This document shows positions 1 to 9,555 of a stretch of DNA of 64,000 nt, one piece after another. This DNA comes from Globisporangium splendens (taxonomy: Eukaryota > Oomycota > Peronosporomycetes > Pythiales > Pythiaceae). The stretch is taken from assembly GCA_006386115.1 (NCBI GenBank), contig VFIW01000033.1:62001-126000 (forward strand). The letters run 5' to 3'. The translations under genes were made by a program, and so were the position numbers. Within the stretch, counting starts at the first letter, position 1, and each line of letters opens with the position of its first letter. The notes under the pieces were generated by a model. That model saw only the letters and a program-made list of their open reading frames with translations, had not been told where the DNA came from and made no database searches.

Positions 1-224
1 GTGCTTTGCCTGTTTGGAATGTCGATGTGGAGGCAAAAGTGTACCAGTAATACTGGTAGAAGACCGGTATCAAGATATACTTACCGGTACAATGTGTGGT
101 GCAACTTCATCGTGTTACTTTTCAAACAACCCGTGGAAATTGATAGAATGCAATTAAGTACAGTAATGTGCTCTTTTATCTTCAGAACTCCGAAAGACGG
201 AAAATCGACCATCCCTTTTAAGGG

Positions 225-671
225 GTGGCCACACTTCAAAAAGTGCGTTTTGCTGCGATTGAACATGATGGAAACGGAATTAGCCAACACAAACAGGTGC
301 GGCCAGTTGTGACAGCCCGTTCGTGCGCCTACTTGACAAATAGAAATTTGTGTTTTGTATTGTTTAGAATCCTTCTAGACATCGTTTCACATCCAGATTG
401 CAATATGAACGAACTGCCAGGCGAGGACGGATCTTCGCGCACGTTAATGCAAGAAATTAATGACATCATGGACAACGAACACGGCGCTGCATCAAAAGCG
501 CAAGACAAGTCAGCAATGGCCAAGTTCAACATCTTTCTTCAGGCGCATGTGTGTTGTGTTCTGCATCTGGAGTGTTTGGAGTCCGAGCAGATTACAAAAG
601 ATCTCATTGGAAAATTCGCATCATTTCTACTGCAAGATGAACATGTATGCTGGCAAACTTCGATGAACTAA
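225..671 (+). pseudogene. Crypton recombinase, N-terminal core-binding remnant
   Basis: This 148-codon frame ends in a helical stretch (ITKDLIGKFASFLL, then a TSMN stretch) like the core-binding domain that precedes the catalytic domain in tyrosine recombinases. It stops with TAA at 669-671, and the catalytic block begins in another frame at 688. An intact recombinase normally has more linker between these blocks, so a deletion as well as a frameshift is likely here. The first codons may lie outside the original gene, because the open frame begins with no clear start context. Nothing suggests independent function. Confidence 0.5.
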
Positions 672-687
672 GACCCAAGCGCCGATC

Positions 688-2203
688 ATGACAATGGGGG
701 ATTTAAAAAGTATTGGGAGAGCGCTTTTCATGCAAAGCGACCGTATTTCTCTCAAAGACAGAACGCTGATGAATCAGCGGTGGTGCGCCATAGGACGAAG
801 CTCGGAAATTGGTGGCTTACGGTTTGACGAGTTGCAATGGATAGATTCATATCTTTTGGTTCGAATGAACCATATCAAGACACGCACACAGCACTCCATC
901 TCTGTCTTTTGTTCTGCACTCCAATGGGAGATCGACCCATTTCATTCTCTCGTGTGCCAGCTAGTTGCGGATCCCTTCGACGTTTCCAGTTTGATTTTCA
1001 GTCAAATTTACAGCAACAACAAAAACGAAGAGAAAACATTGGCATACATTAACAACTTACTCCGAAAACTCAAGATTAGTGAAGACAACGCCTTCAACAA
1101 AGATTTGAAATCCCACTCAAGCCGACGTGGTTCTGCTGTCCAGGCTTCGTCAAACGCATACGTGAGCCTCTCCGATGTGGCCCACCGAGGTCGATGGACT
1201 ATGGATGCCTTTGCCATGCGTCTGGAATACATCGCTGAAACGTCTGCCTCCGATCAGGAAGTTGCTCGGGTCTTGGCAGGGTGGGAGGATCCAAGTCATT
1301 CTGTATCCTCCTCAGTTGAGCTGCTCCGTCGATTCCATCGAGACTGCGCGCCTCAAACACGAATTTGCGTCTGCACTCTTTATCCATTATTATGATCGTC
1401 TACGGTCAGTTGAGTTCATACGCGTGTTAGCAGCATCACTGCTCCTCTATTACGAGACAACGCACCAGCTCGCCCCAAATCACTTGGTTCACAAAGCGTT
1501 GCCGTCTGCTGTCAAGCAATGTTGTCCAGAATTGAATGAACACGAAGCTCATCAAATGCTGTTGAAGTGGAGCGCCACGACACGAGTGGCCTTCATCGTC
1601 GACCATCTCCTCGCACTTCCGGCATCTCAGGTTGCGATAAACCTGCCCGAGGACGAGGCTGCCAAGCATTACGTCGGCGTTCAAAGCTTTCAATCTTCCA
1701 TGCAGAGGCTAGTGACCGGCATGCACACAACTGCAAAAGATGTCCAGAGTCTGCGCACGACGATACAAGAAATCAAGGATTCACAAAACGAGATCAAGCG
1801 CACACAGACGGTTATTCTTGATGCGATCCACGGCGTCACCTCGCAACCCACGCGTACATCCCATGAAAGAAAAGACAGAGCCGATTTAGCACAATCCCTT
1901 CGCCCTTGTGGAGAGCCACAATGGCCTGATAATTTGCGCTCGCTTGCTCGTGTCTCCCTTTCTTCACTTGTGTACCAATTCCTATATGAAGGGCTGCATA
2001 ACGTGCGACGAGATAGATCAAATCGCGCGCAAACAGAGGCGCTTGCAGCGATGAGAATCGCATATGAGTTGATGGGGGCAAATAAACCCACACCTTTTCA
2101 TGCTGTCGTGGGAGAAGAAGCGCGCGTGCAATGGGTGGAGGACGTGAGGCTTCTTGCTTCGTCCATCCAAGCCGAGGTTGAAGCCCGCCTCAAGTTTAGT
2201 TGA
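688..2203 (+). pseudogene. Crypton recombinase, catalytic domain and C-terminal region, frameshifted
   Basis: The catalytic tyrosine-recombinase set can be read in one frame. The box I arginine is in GRSSEIGGLRFDEL (near 793-830), H-x-x-R is HSSR at 1114-1125, and the last box HRGRWTMDAFAMRLEY ends in the candidate nucleophile Tyr at 1228-1230. The catalytic frame runs to 1395, but the matching protein switches frame near 1300, where AGWEDPSHSV must join YPPQLS, and then continues to 2203. That downstream part holds a coiled coil (about 1690-1830) and a basic helical C-terminus. R-H-R-Y order and spacing fit Crypton recombinases. Because of the frame break near 1300 and the one upstream of 688, the gene is called broken. 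A sequencing indel at 1300 would be an alternative. Confidence 0.65.
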
Positions 2204-3733
2204 GGTGACCATTCTCGACAGCGGAAGCCAAGTGGGACAGTATCCAGCATTGTTCGTTCTTGGAGTCGAATGAAAAATCCCAACAGTAGAATAAGCAGAA
2301 GATTGTTTATTGGCAAAGTTCATCAGTTTGAATATCTACAAAAACAAAACAAGCATATTCGTGGAGCACACATGTCAAGTGTAAGGATCCACCGATTGTG
2401 ACACATAGCAATAAATAAAAAACATGATAGCACCTCTACTCACGCTGTACACGACTCTGCTGTTGTATTGGTCGTATTCAATGCCCTCAGCGCTGTCGTG
2501 CTCGGTTACCGCTTTCGCTTGGACTCTCTGGCTTCGCACTTACCATGACCCTCGTTACCTTCACAAATGTCGCGACTCTCGCTGCATTCACGCGCATCTC
2601 TGCTCGCACTGCAGTCTCGCACTTCGAGGCTTTCACTGCATTTGCCCGGCCATGTTTACTGTCGCTGCCGGTGCGCTCGTCTCCGTTGTCGTCACGCTCG
2701 TGCCCTCCTTCTGCTCAGCCACTGCCTCGTTATTGTCGTGAATGATTCTGTCGTTGCTATTGTCGAGCAGCCGTCGCGCTCGCTGCAAGCGGTGCTGCTG
2801 TTGCGCTTGATAACATCATTGTGCCGCTGTTTCTGTTGATGAAGCCGTTGCAGCCACCCTAAGCAGCTCAACTTGTCGCTGATGGTGAGCTAGTAGCATT
2901 CCAATTAACCCCAAAACCTTAAAATGTTCCGAAGAAAACTCACTTATTATATCAAGTCGGTGTTTTTCTCAAGTCAACATGTACCTGTTTAGTGTATTGC
3001 TCAACTTCGGACAGTGTGCATGTTCCGAGGATTGTTCCGAGGATTGTTCCGACATTCCACTGTACAGTACTTCCGTCCACTGGAAAACCGTGTCAGAACA
3101 GGGGCTCGGCACTTCTTGCTCGCATGCGTCCGTCACCTTGGAAAGAGCGTGTTACGCCAAGTCTGCAGTGCATATCCATACCACTTCCTCGGTCCATTAG
3201 AGGCAGGTATGCATGCTTATTCATGCTAAAGCACCTTCCTTCAGCAGGTCTCACCCATTCAAAAATTCTGCGCAATATTTTGCAGCGACGATGTTGCGCA
3301 TCACAGAGCATGAGTGGCGATCGTGATTACGCCTGACATGACTGAACGAAAGGCTGAAATTACGGTATCGACAGCAATTTCTAGATATGATCAGAGACCG
3401 TCATGGTGACTCGTACCTTTTCCTCGATCCAGGCGCTTCTACGCTTGATAGATCCATTAGAAGCATTTTGTGGATGAAAGCTGCGTGGCAGTATTATGGA
3501 AAAAAAGCTTCAAAACTTCAGTCGTGCATTCCGATGGGCGACACACAGAAAGAAAGAAAAAGCGGCTAGCCATCGCAGAGTATCGCAGGAATGTTCTCTT
3601 TGCTTCCTTTACGTATTATACTTACGAGTTAGGTTAGTGTACATGGAGGTCGAGCGCGATCTCGAGTCCTCTCCTCGCATCGCGCTCTTCGTTTCCATGT
3701 CTCTCTGTATAGATGATAACTTGGTCACTGGGT
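2204..3733. other. Gene-poor stretch after the Crypton remnant
   Basis: No convincing gene is seen in 1.5 kb. Between 2424 and 2840 all three forward frames stay open for 60-105 codons because the DNA is a degenerate C/T-rich repeat of alternating ctcgc/gctttc-like words. The peptides are compositionally odd and differ by frame, so this is taken as simple-sequence DNA. A short 12-bp tandem repeat lies at 3022-3052. The remainder up to the 3' end of the PH gene shows nothing recognisable. Confidence 0.6.
3022..3052. repeat. 12-bp tandem repeat, about 2.6 copies
   Basis: The unit gttccgaggatt occurs at 3022-3033 and 3034-3045 and partly at 3046-3052 without mismatch. It is not in a gene. Confidence 0.85.
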
Positions 3734-4765
3734 CTATAGACAATTCTTGAATGCGTCTATCCAGGCATCTGCCTCCGCTTCGGAAGATGCCGCCATGTAA
3801 AGCTCCTTGTGTCTATCGAATCGCACGCAGAACGCGTGCTGGTAGCTGGGGTACGGCGTGCACGACACCACCGCGTACGATCTGTCCTGTGGTCGCTTGT
3901 TGCGCCGATGTGACGTGATCGTGATGTTGCCTTCTACGAGCGTCACGTATCGTTTCTTCCACGAGTGCAGCACACCGCCTCGAATCTGCAGCCACCCGCG
4001 CTTATCGCTCGGCTCAAACTCGCCTTCGTCGTCGCTGCTCATCGTGCTCAGCGAGCTCTGGAACTCGACAGACGACGCATCCGAGCTCCCTGTCTCGTCA
4101 AACGGCGTATTGAATCGCCCGCTCGGGTACTCGCTCATCACTGTGCTTCGCACCGTCGACTCCAACAGCCTCCGTCGCGGTGCTTCCTCCAGCACTTCGA
4201 GCCACTGCATGCGCGCATCTTGGTCGCCTGCCTGGATATGTAGTACGCGTCCACTCGTGCTGGTCACCTTCAGTCCATACTTGGTCTCGTCCGACAACTC
4301 GGCCCTCTCGACACGCAGTCCGCCCTTCGCAGGCATATCCAAACACTGTGTGCCGAGCGCATCGGACGCAATCACACACGTCTGCGTATAATACGTGAGC
4401 GCGCGGCCGTGCAGCAGGAAGAAGCGCTTCTTCCACGTCTTGAACGACGATCCTTTCTTCCAGAGCCAGCCATAGTACACCGTGCCCCTCAGCTCCTGCA
4501 TCGGGATGTTCATCATCGTGAGGCGCTCGCTCAGCGTCGACGCCGTCAGCTGGCTGTTGCCCTTGCGCTGCGACTGCGACAGCACCGACTGCGACGCGCG
4601 GAACGACATGTCGAGGCTCTCCTCGCTCTCGTGCGTGATGCTCGGGTGCTCTGCACACGTCACCGGAGAATCGCGACTGCCACCGAGACTCGACAGCTCG
4701 CTCGTGTCGATGAACGCTGGCGCGGCGGTGGTTCCTGTGCGACGTGGCGAGTGCTGCGCGTCCAT
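3734..4765 (-). CDS. Tandem PH-domain protein
   Basis: A 343-residue intronless protein with two pleckstrin-homology domains: PH1 about residues 96-196 (starts GTVYYGWLWKKG, ends with MQWLEVLEE, the usual C-terminal Trp helix) and PH2 about 255-342 (KRGWLQIRGG to DAWIDAFKNCL). Both have the basic beta1-beta2 loop (KKGSSFKTWKKRF; GVLHSWKKRY) that contacts phosphoinositides in many PH domains. The first 90 residues are Ser/Thr-rich and look disordered. No catalytic domain is present, so an adaptor that docks on phosphoinositide-containing membranes is the likely role. ATG at 4763-4765 is the first in the frame, and the protein ends right after PH2. The ligand is unknown. It resembles TAPP/dual-PH adaptors only in layout. 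Confidence 0.85.
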   Translation of the reverse strand: MDAQHSPRRTGTTAAPAFIDTSELSSLGGSRDSPVTCAEHPSITHESEESLDMSFRASQSVLSQSQRKGNSQLTASTLSERLTMMNIPMQELRGTVYYGWLWKKGSSFKTWKKRFFLLHGRALTYYTQTCVIASDALGTQCLDMPAKGGLRVERAELSDETKYGLKVTSTSGRVLHIQAGDQDARMQWLEVLEEAPRRRLLESTVRSTVMSEYPSGRFNTPFDETGSSDASSVEFQSSLSTMSSDDEGEFEPSDKRGWLQIRGGVLHSWKKRYVTLVEGNITITSHRRNKRPQDRSYAVVSCTPYPSYQHAFCVRFDRHKELYMAASSEAEADAWIDAFKNCL

Positions 4766-7700
4766 AATAACGATGCTTTAAAGTGCCGCAGTGGGTGGGA
4801 GCGATTATCTTTCCACGCTTGTATGGGAGCAGCCGTTACACCTCTCGCTTCAAAGAATTACGCCGCGCTGCACCAGATGCCTTCAACGAAGCTCGCGGCA
4901 GTGGTTGTATGGCAAACTGTGAGGTTGCTAGACTGCGCGACGCGTTGAGATTGCTGCTGGCAAACAAAACGCGTTTCAGCTTCACCGGGGATGTCTCGTT
5001 GTGAGAGAGAGACGATCGGACCTTCCGAGTTTGCTGCTGTGAGAGGGGAACGAACTGTTTTTGCTATTGCTTCCCCCCCCCAACAGTTTTGCTGTTGCCA
5101 CCAAAGGCAAACGAGGACAAGCTCCGACCACAAACAGCAATTCAACCCTACCCGTCGAGCAAACGTGTGATCATGTACTGTAGCGACCACAACACTTCGA
5201 CCACATTCCGAAACGCGACTCTGTAAAGTATCCGAGCATACTGGATCTGTGTTGATGGCAGAGGAGACAGCATCGACTGTTGACATTGTCGATCTCAAGA
5301 GTCGTGTATTGGAATACTCGATCGCACATGCACTCGAAAAAGCGCTCACTTGTGGCTCCCTAAATGCCTTTTTTTGGCTGTTGCGCGCAGACAGGCGTCC
5401 CGTTTGCAAGCTGCTCTCAGAAAAAGATATGGACTTTTGTATGCGTCGCCTTTTTTAGAGATCGCGCAGAAAAGATGCGGAAAACGCAAGGGAAGGTGCA
5501 ATAATCACGCGAATCACTCACCGAGAAAACCGCCAGACAGAACACGAGACCTCGGGTTTCATGACCTTCGATTTGCTATTTTGCAGGGGTTTCTTGTGTT
5601 CAGTGCAGCTTGGAGTGCTCTATAATCGTTTCTTTTCCAAGCACCGAATTTCAAGTCACCCAAATATCCAAGCGTGGCACCACCTGGCTTCTGATTGCCT
5701 GTGTTAGTGTTGGTCTCGTTGTCGTCAATTTCCACACTTTTTCCTGTCGTTAGCTTTCGCTCACTTTTTCGCTCGTGCAGTTGTGAGTTTTGGTCTTTTG
5801 TCCATCACACGCGAACGCTACGTTGTCTCTTCACTCACTCACCCTCACATCTTTTACGTTAGTTAGAAGAAGAAGAAGAAGAAAAAAAGAACTCGTCACA
5901 GATACCGAGCCAAAGGAAGTTCAGTGGTAGGTTGCACACTTCACAAAGAGACACGAATTTTTAAACTCATTGCCACACCAAACAACATTCGACGGTTGCT
6001 TCTCGTTTCGAGTCGCGATTTCTATTTATGGCAGGACGATGAAGCGTGAAGTTTGGCCAAATCCTTTAATACTCGACACCTGTTTAACCCACCAATCGAT
6101 TCCTTGTCTGTGCGTCTCTTATGGCTTGCCACATCTCACACTTTTTGCGTTCCAAAAAGCCACTGGCTGACTTCATTATGATGTAATCTCCTATTTCCCG
6201 TTGGGTTCACTCGCCATGTGTGTGCATGCTGCACTGTCGTGTCGGCAAGCGCAAGTTGTGCCTGTCTTGTGTATTTCTCTGTTGCTGGTGTGTGCCGTTG
6301 CCAAGCAAATGCCTTAGTGACAACTGGCAAACGAGATGCAGACGGACGCCGCTGCACGCAGCTTCACACAAATAATCTTACACAGTCTATCAATCAACCA
6401 CATGTCAATGTGCATACACGAAACCAGCGTGCTTGCTTATGAGCCCTCAGACGTGGCGGTTTGGCAAGTGGGCAGCAACCACACAGAGAAAGATCGCGAG
6501 TGGCACTTCAGCTCGTAAAGTACCTTGAAGCGGACACGGCGCGGCAAAACGATATGCAGGATCGATTGAGCTCAGCGGCGTTCAACTGACCCGATTCATG
6601 CGGTCCATAAGGCGAGCCCTCCTCGAGTTTACGCACACCATTGATCGCGTTACTGGCACAAACACGCTTGACGACGGTAGGGGTTGTTTCTGAGACGACC
6701 ATTTCTGCCTTAAAAGGTACAATATCAGCTTGATTCCAGATCTTCATGCAGAGATTCGTGCTCTTTTTCTTGACGAAAGACCCTAATTGCCTGCTTCAGA
6801 CTGGCCCGAGGTTATGCGCACTGAGGTGTTGCTGATTGTTGGCACACAACAGGACGTCGAGACGTGATCCAGCTGCAGTCTGTAAATTGGGGAATGGACA
6901 GCAGCTCAAAAGATTATCTGTGGCCACTGCGGTGGCGACCAGCTCAACTGACAAAAAGTGCATGCTGCAGTGTTGACACGGGAATGCGAGAGTCCCAGAC
7001 CTGACAATGCGGTGGGGTTCCCTTTTTTCATTTTGGCACGACGTGGCCAAGGAAACAATTCAGTGGAGAGCTGAGACCGTCTCAAGGGCTTCATGATTCT
7101 GTTCAAGCGCGAAGGCAGCTGACTCGGTGGCGCCACTCACCTCAAGGAAATTGCTTTTATAGTATTTGCAGCCAGACAAGACTGCGGAATGTGCGTACAA
7201 TGATCTGTTTACTCGATCCAGCATGTGGCTTCGATTCAACATTCTCCTTCAAGCATGTGTGCAGCAAAATGGTCCGTTCCCGAAGGTGTTCCTCGTTCGA
7301 GCACACACAGATATTTAGTGAGCGTGCCACTGCCCAACGCTACCTCTATCTGACGCCGCATGGCAAGACCAGTCTTGATACGAGTTGGACAGCATGCGTC
7401 AATCTTCGTTGTGCTTGCTCATGCTCTCTCGTTGTGCCAATTCGTTTTGGGAGGTGTGGTTACGTTTGACCATAACTACGTAACCTTCAGCACCTCCACA
7501 ACTTTATCAAACAGCCAAGTTCGCACTCTACCTCACACGTACGAACTTTAGACAAGCAAACTTACGAATGGCAGCGAACTTACTTGCGACAGCGTGGCAA
7601 AGCATCTATCAAGTGTTGTTACTTCAGGCTTGCTTCAACACATCTGTCGTGCCGCATTCGATCCAATCACATCTCCTTATGCACCATTTCATCCAATCAA

Positions 7701-7847
7701 ATCGCTTAATCTGCAGTCGTTTCAGCATCTCTACTTTCGAAAACGTGAGGTGCAGATTCACGTCGAGAACCCGACCCGACCCGGGTCCATTCTGCTTGGA
7801 AAACAAAACACATCCAAAGAGACTGGTGCTTGGGTTTGCGCCACCAC
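4766..7847. other. 3.1-kb intergenic region between PH gene and enolase
   Basis: No gene can be supported. Short open frames occur on both strands (longest 183 codons at 4858-5409, minus) but have no domain and biased Ser/Cys/Gln content. There is a C9 run at 5078-5086 and a purine run of GAA triplets at about 5867-5890. The region must hold the divergent promoters of the PH gene (left) and of enolase (right). Confidence 0.5.
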
Positions 7848-7854
7848 CACTTTC
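7848..7854 (+). promoter_or_regulatory. Candidate initiator (YCAYTYY) of enolase
   Basis: CCACTTT matches the oomycete initiator consensus YCAYTYY exactly and lies 71 nt before the enolase ATG, within the usual 50-100 nt distance. The motif is short, so chance matches are common. The position is what supports it. Confidence 0.4.
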
Positions 7855-7918
7855 GCTTTGTCACCCCAAGCAGCCAAGCTCCCCCTCCTTCGCCAGACCC
7901 TTTCCTCTCTCTGTCATC

Positions 7919-9292
7919 ATGGTCCTTCTCGCTCGCGCCCCACTGCGCCGCGCCCAGACGGGTGTGCGCCACGCCAGCAGCGTCACCATCAAAGCCATCC
8001 ACGCGCGCGAGATCATCGACAGTCGCGGCAACCCGACCGTCGAAGTGGATTTGCAGACGTCGTCGTCGGACGCGATCTACCGCGCGTCGGTGCCTTCGGG
8101 TGCGTCCACGGGGATCCACGAGGCTGTCGAGCTGCGCGACGGTGGCGCGCGCTACTTGGGCAAGGGCGTGCTCAAGGCTGTGAGCAACGTCAAGGACGTG
8201 CTTGCGCCAAAGCTCATCGGTCTGGACCCAACGAACCAGCGCGAGATCGATGACTTGATGAAGAGCCTGGACGGTACGGACAACAAGGGCAAGCTCGGCG
8301 CGAACGCCATCCTCGGTGTGTCGCTCGCGGTCGCCAAAGCCGGTGCCGCCGCCAAGAGCGTGCCGCTCTACCAGCACTTTGCCGACTTGATCAAGAACGA
8401 CAACTTGGTGCTCCCCGTGCCAGCGTTCAACGTGATCAACGGTGGCTCGCACGCCGGCAACAAGCTCGCGTTCCAGGAGTTTATGATCCTTCCAACGGGT
8501 GCCAGCTCGTTCTCGGAGGCCATGGTTATGGGCTGCGAAGTGTACCACCACTTGAAGTCGGTGATCAAGAAGAAGTACGGCCAGGACGCCACGAACGTCG
8601 GCGACGAAGGTGGCTTCGCGCCAAACATTCAGAGCAACCGCGAAGGTGTCGAGTTGCTCATGTCGGCCATCGAAAAGGCTGGGTACTCGGGCAAGGTCAA
8701 GATCGGCATGGACGTCGCGTCGTCCGAGTTCTACACCGAGACGGGCCACTACGACCTGGACTTCAAGAGCAACGCCGCCAACAAGGAGCTGCTCACAGGC
8801 GAAGAGCTCGCGCAGTTGTACATCGACTTGGCCAACGAGTTCCCGATCGTGTCGATCGAGGACCCGTTTGACCAGGACGACTGGACCCACTACACGGGCT
8901 TCACGAGCAAGATCGGTGAAAAGGTGCAGGTGGTTGGCGACGACTTGCTCTGCACGAACCCAAAGCGCATCTTGACGGCGCTCGACAAGAAGGCGTGCAA
9001 TGCGCTGCTGCTCAAGGTGAACCAGATCGGCTCGGTGAGTGAATCGGTGGACGCCGTGGCGCTCGCGCAGAAGAACGGCTGGGGCGTCATGACGAGCCAC
9101 CGCAGTGGCGAGACCGAGGACAGCTACATCGCGGACCTCGCGGTCGGTCTGAGCACGGGCCAGATCAAGACAGGCGCGCCGTGTCGATCGGAGCGCCTCT
9201 CCAAGTACAACCAGCTGCTGCGCATCGAGGAGCAGTTGGGCAGCAAAGCCAAGTACGCCGGCGAGCACTTCCGCAACCCACGCAAGTTGTAA
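7919..9292 (+). CDS. ENO: Enolase with mitochondrial-type presequence
   Basis: Enolase (2-phosphoglycerate to phosphoenolpyruvate, glycolysis), 457 residues. The core from [20 protein letters not shown] to the C-terminus is complete: substrate loop [16 protein letters not shown], the metal and catalytic region [10 protein letters not shown], catalytic Lys in [14 protein letters not shown], and the signature [11 protein letters not shown]. About 23 residues precede the core ([20 protein letters not shown]): Arg/Ala-rich, no acidic residue, typical of a mitochondrial presequence. The frame is open 117 codons further upstream, but the ATG at 7919 is chosen because the leader starts there and an initiator-like motif lies 71 nt before it. 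A mitochondrial half-glycolysis is known in stramenopiles, so organellar import is plausible, but it is inferred from the leader only. No intron. High GC at third positions fits strong expression. Confidence 0.97.
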   Translation: MVLLARAPLRRAQTGVRHASSVTIKAIHAREIIDSRGNPTVEVDLQTSSSDAIYRASVPSGASTGIHEAVELRDGGARYLGKGVLKAVSNVKDVLAPKLIGLDPTNQREIDDLMKSLDGTDNKGKLGANAILGVSLAVAKAGAAAKSVPLYQHFADLIKNDNLVLPVPAFNVINGGSHAGNKLAFQEFMILPTGASSFSEAMVMGCEVYHHLKSVIKKKYGQDATNVGDEGGFAPNIQSNREGVELLMSAIEKAGYSGKVKIGMDVASSEFYTETGHYDLDFKSNAANKELLTGEELAQLYIDLANEFPIVSIEDPFDQDDWTHYTGFTSKIGEKVQVVGDDLLCTNPKRILTALDKKACNALLLKVNQIGSVSESVDAVALAQKNGWGVMTSHRSGETEDSYIADLAVGLSTGQIKTGAPCRSERLSKYNQLLRIEEQLGSKAKYAGEHFRNPRKL

Positions 9293-9555
9293 TTTGGCGT
9301 TTGAGAAAGAAGCTCAGATCGCATACCCACGTTTTAAGATAATACTACGTTTGTCTGCAGCAAATGGTTGCTGCGGTAGATGTCCGCCACGCGTTCCGCA
9401 TTGCTTCCAACAGCTCAGAAGAGCTCACTGCGCAAGAACAAAAGCGAGTGTGGATCAACTCAAAATGACACGGTGTTCTACTTGTAGTCAATTATACATA
9501 CGGTGGGTTGTGTGCAATGTGTTTTTATGTGTTTGGTGTTGCTGCTGCCCCCTTA

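Larger units (their letters stand above)
225..2203 (+). mobile_element. Decayed Crypton-like tyrosine-recombinase element
   Basis: Three protein blocks in three frames, read in order, resemble one tyrosine recombinase of the Crypton class of DNA transposons: a helical SAM-like core-binding block (225-671), the catalytic block (from 688) and a C-terminal block with a coiled coil (about 1300-2203). Cryptons move by a tyrosine recombinase, lack terminal inverted repeats and are known from fungi, oomycetes and animals. The frame changes show that this copy is inactive. I see no reverse transcriptase, transposase DDE domain or inverted repeat. The true element ends are not visible, so the limits given are those of the coding remnants. 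The element sits at the left edge of the window in AT-richer, gene-poor DNA. Family assignment is inferred from the catalytic layout and was not tested by a search. Confidence 0.7.

Noticed and set aside
2424..2839. Three overlapping Ser/Leu-rich forward frames
   Set aside because: All three frames are open because of degenerate simple-sequence DNA, so none is supported as a gene.
4858..5409. 183-codon minus frame between the PH gene and enolase
   Set aside because: No domain, uneven composition, no promoter or splice signals to support it.
8557..9090. Possible introns in enolase and glutamine synthetase
   Set aside because: Both proteins align to their families over their full length without gaps, so no intron is needed.
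7706..9268. 520-codon open frame antisense to enolase
   Set aside because: Same codon-bias artefact; the sense strand encodes a complete conserved enolase.
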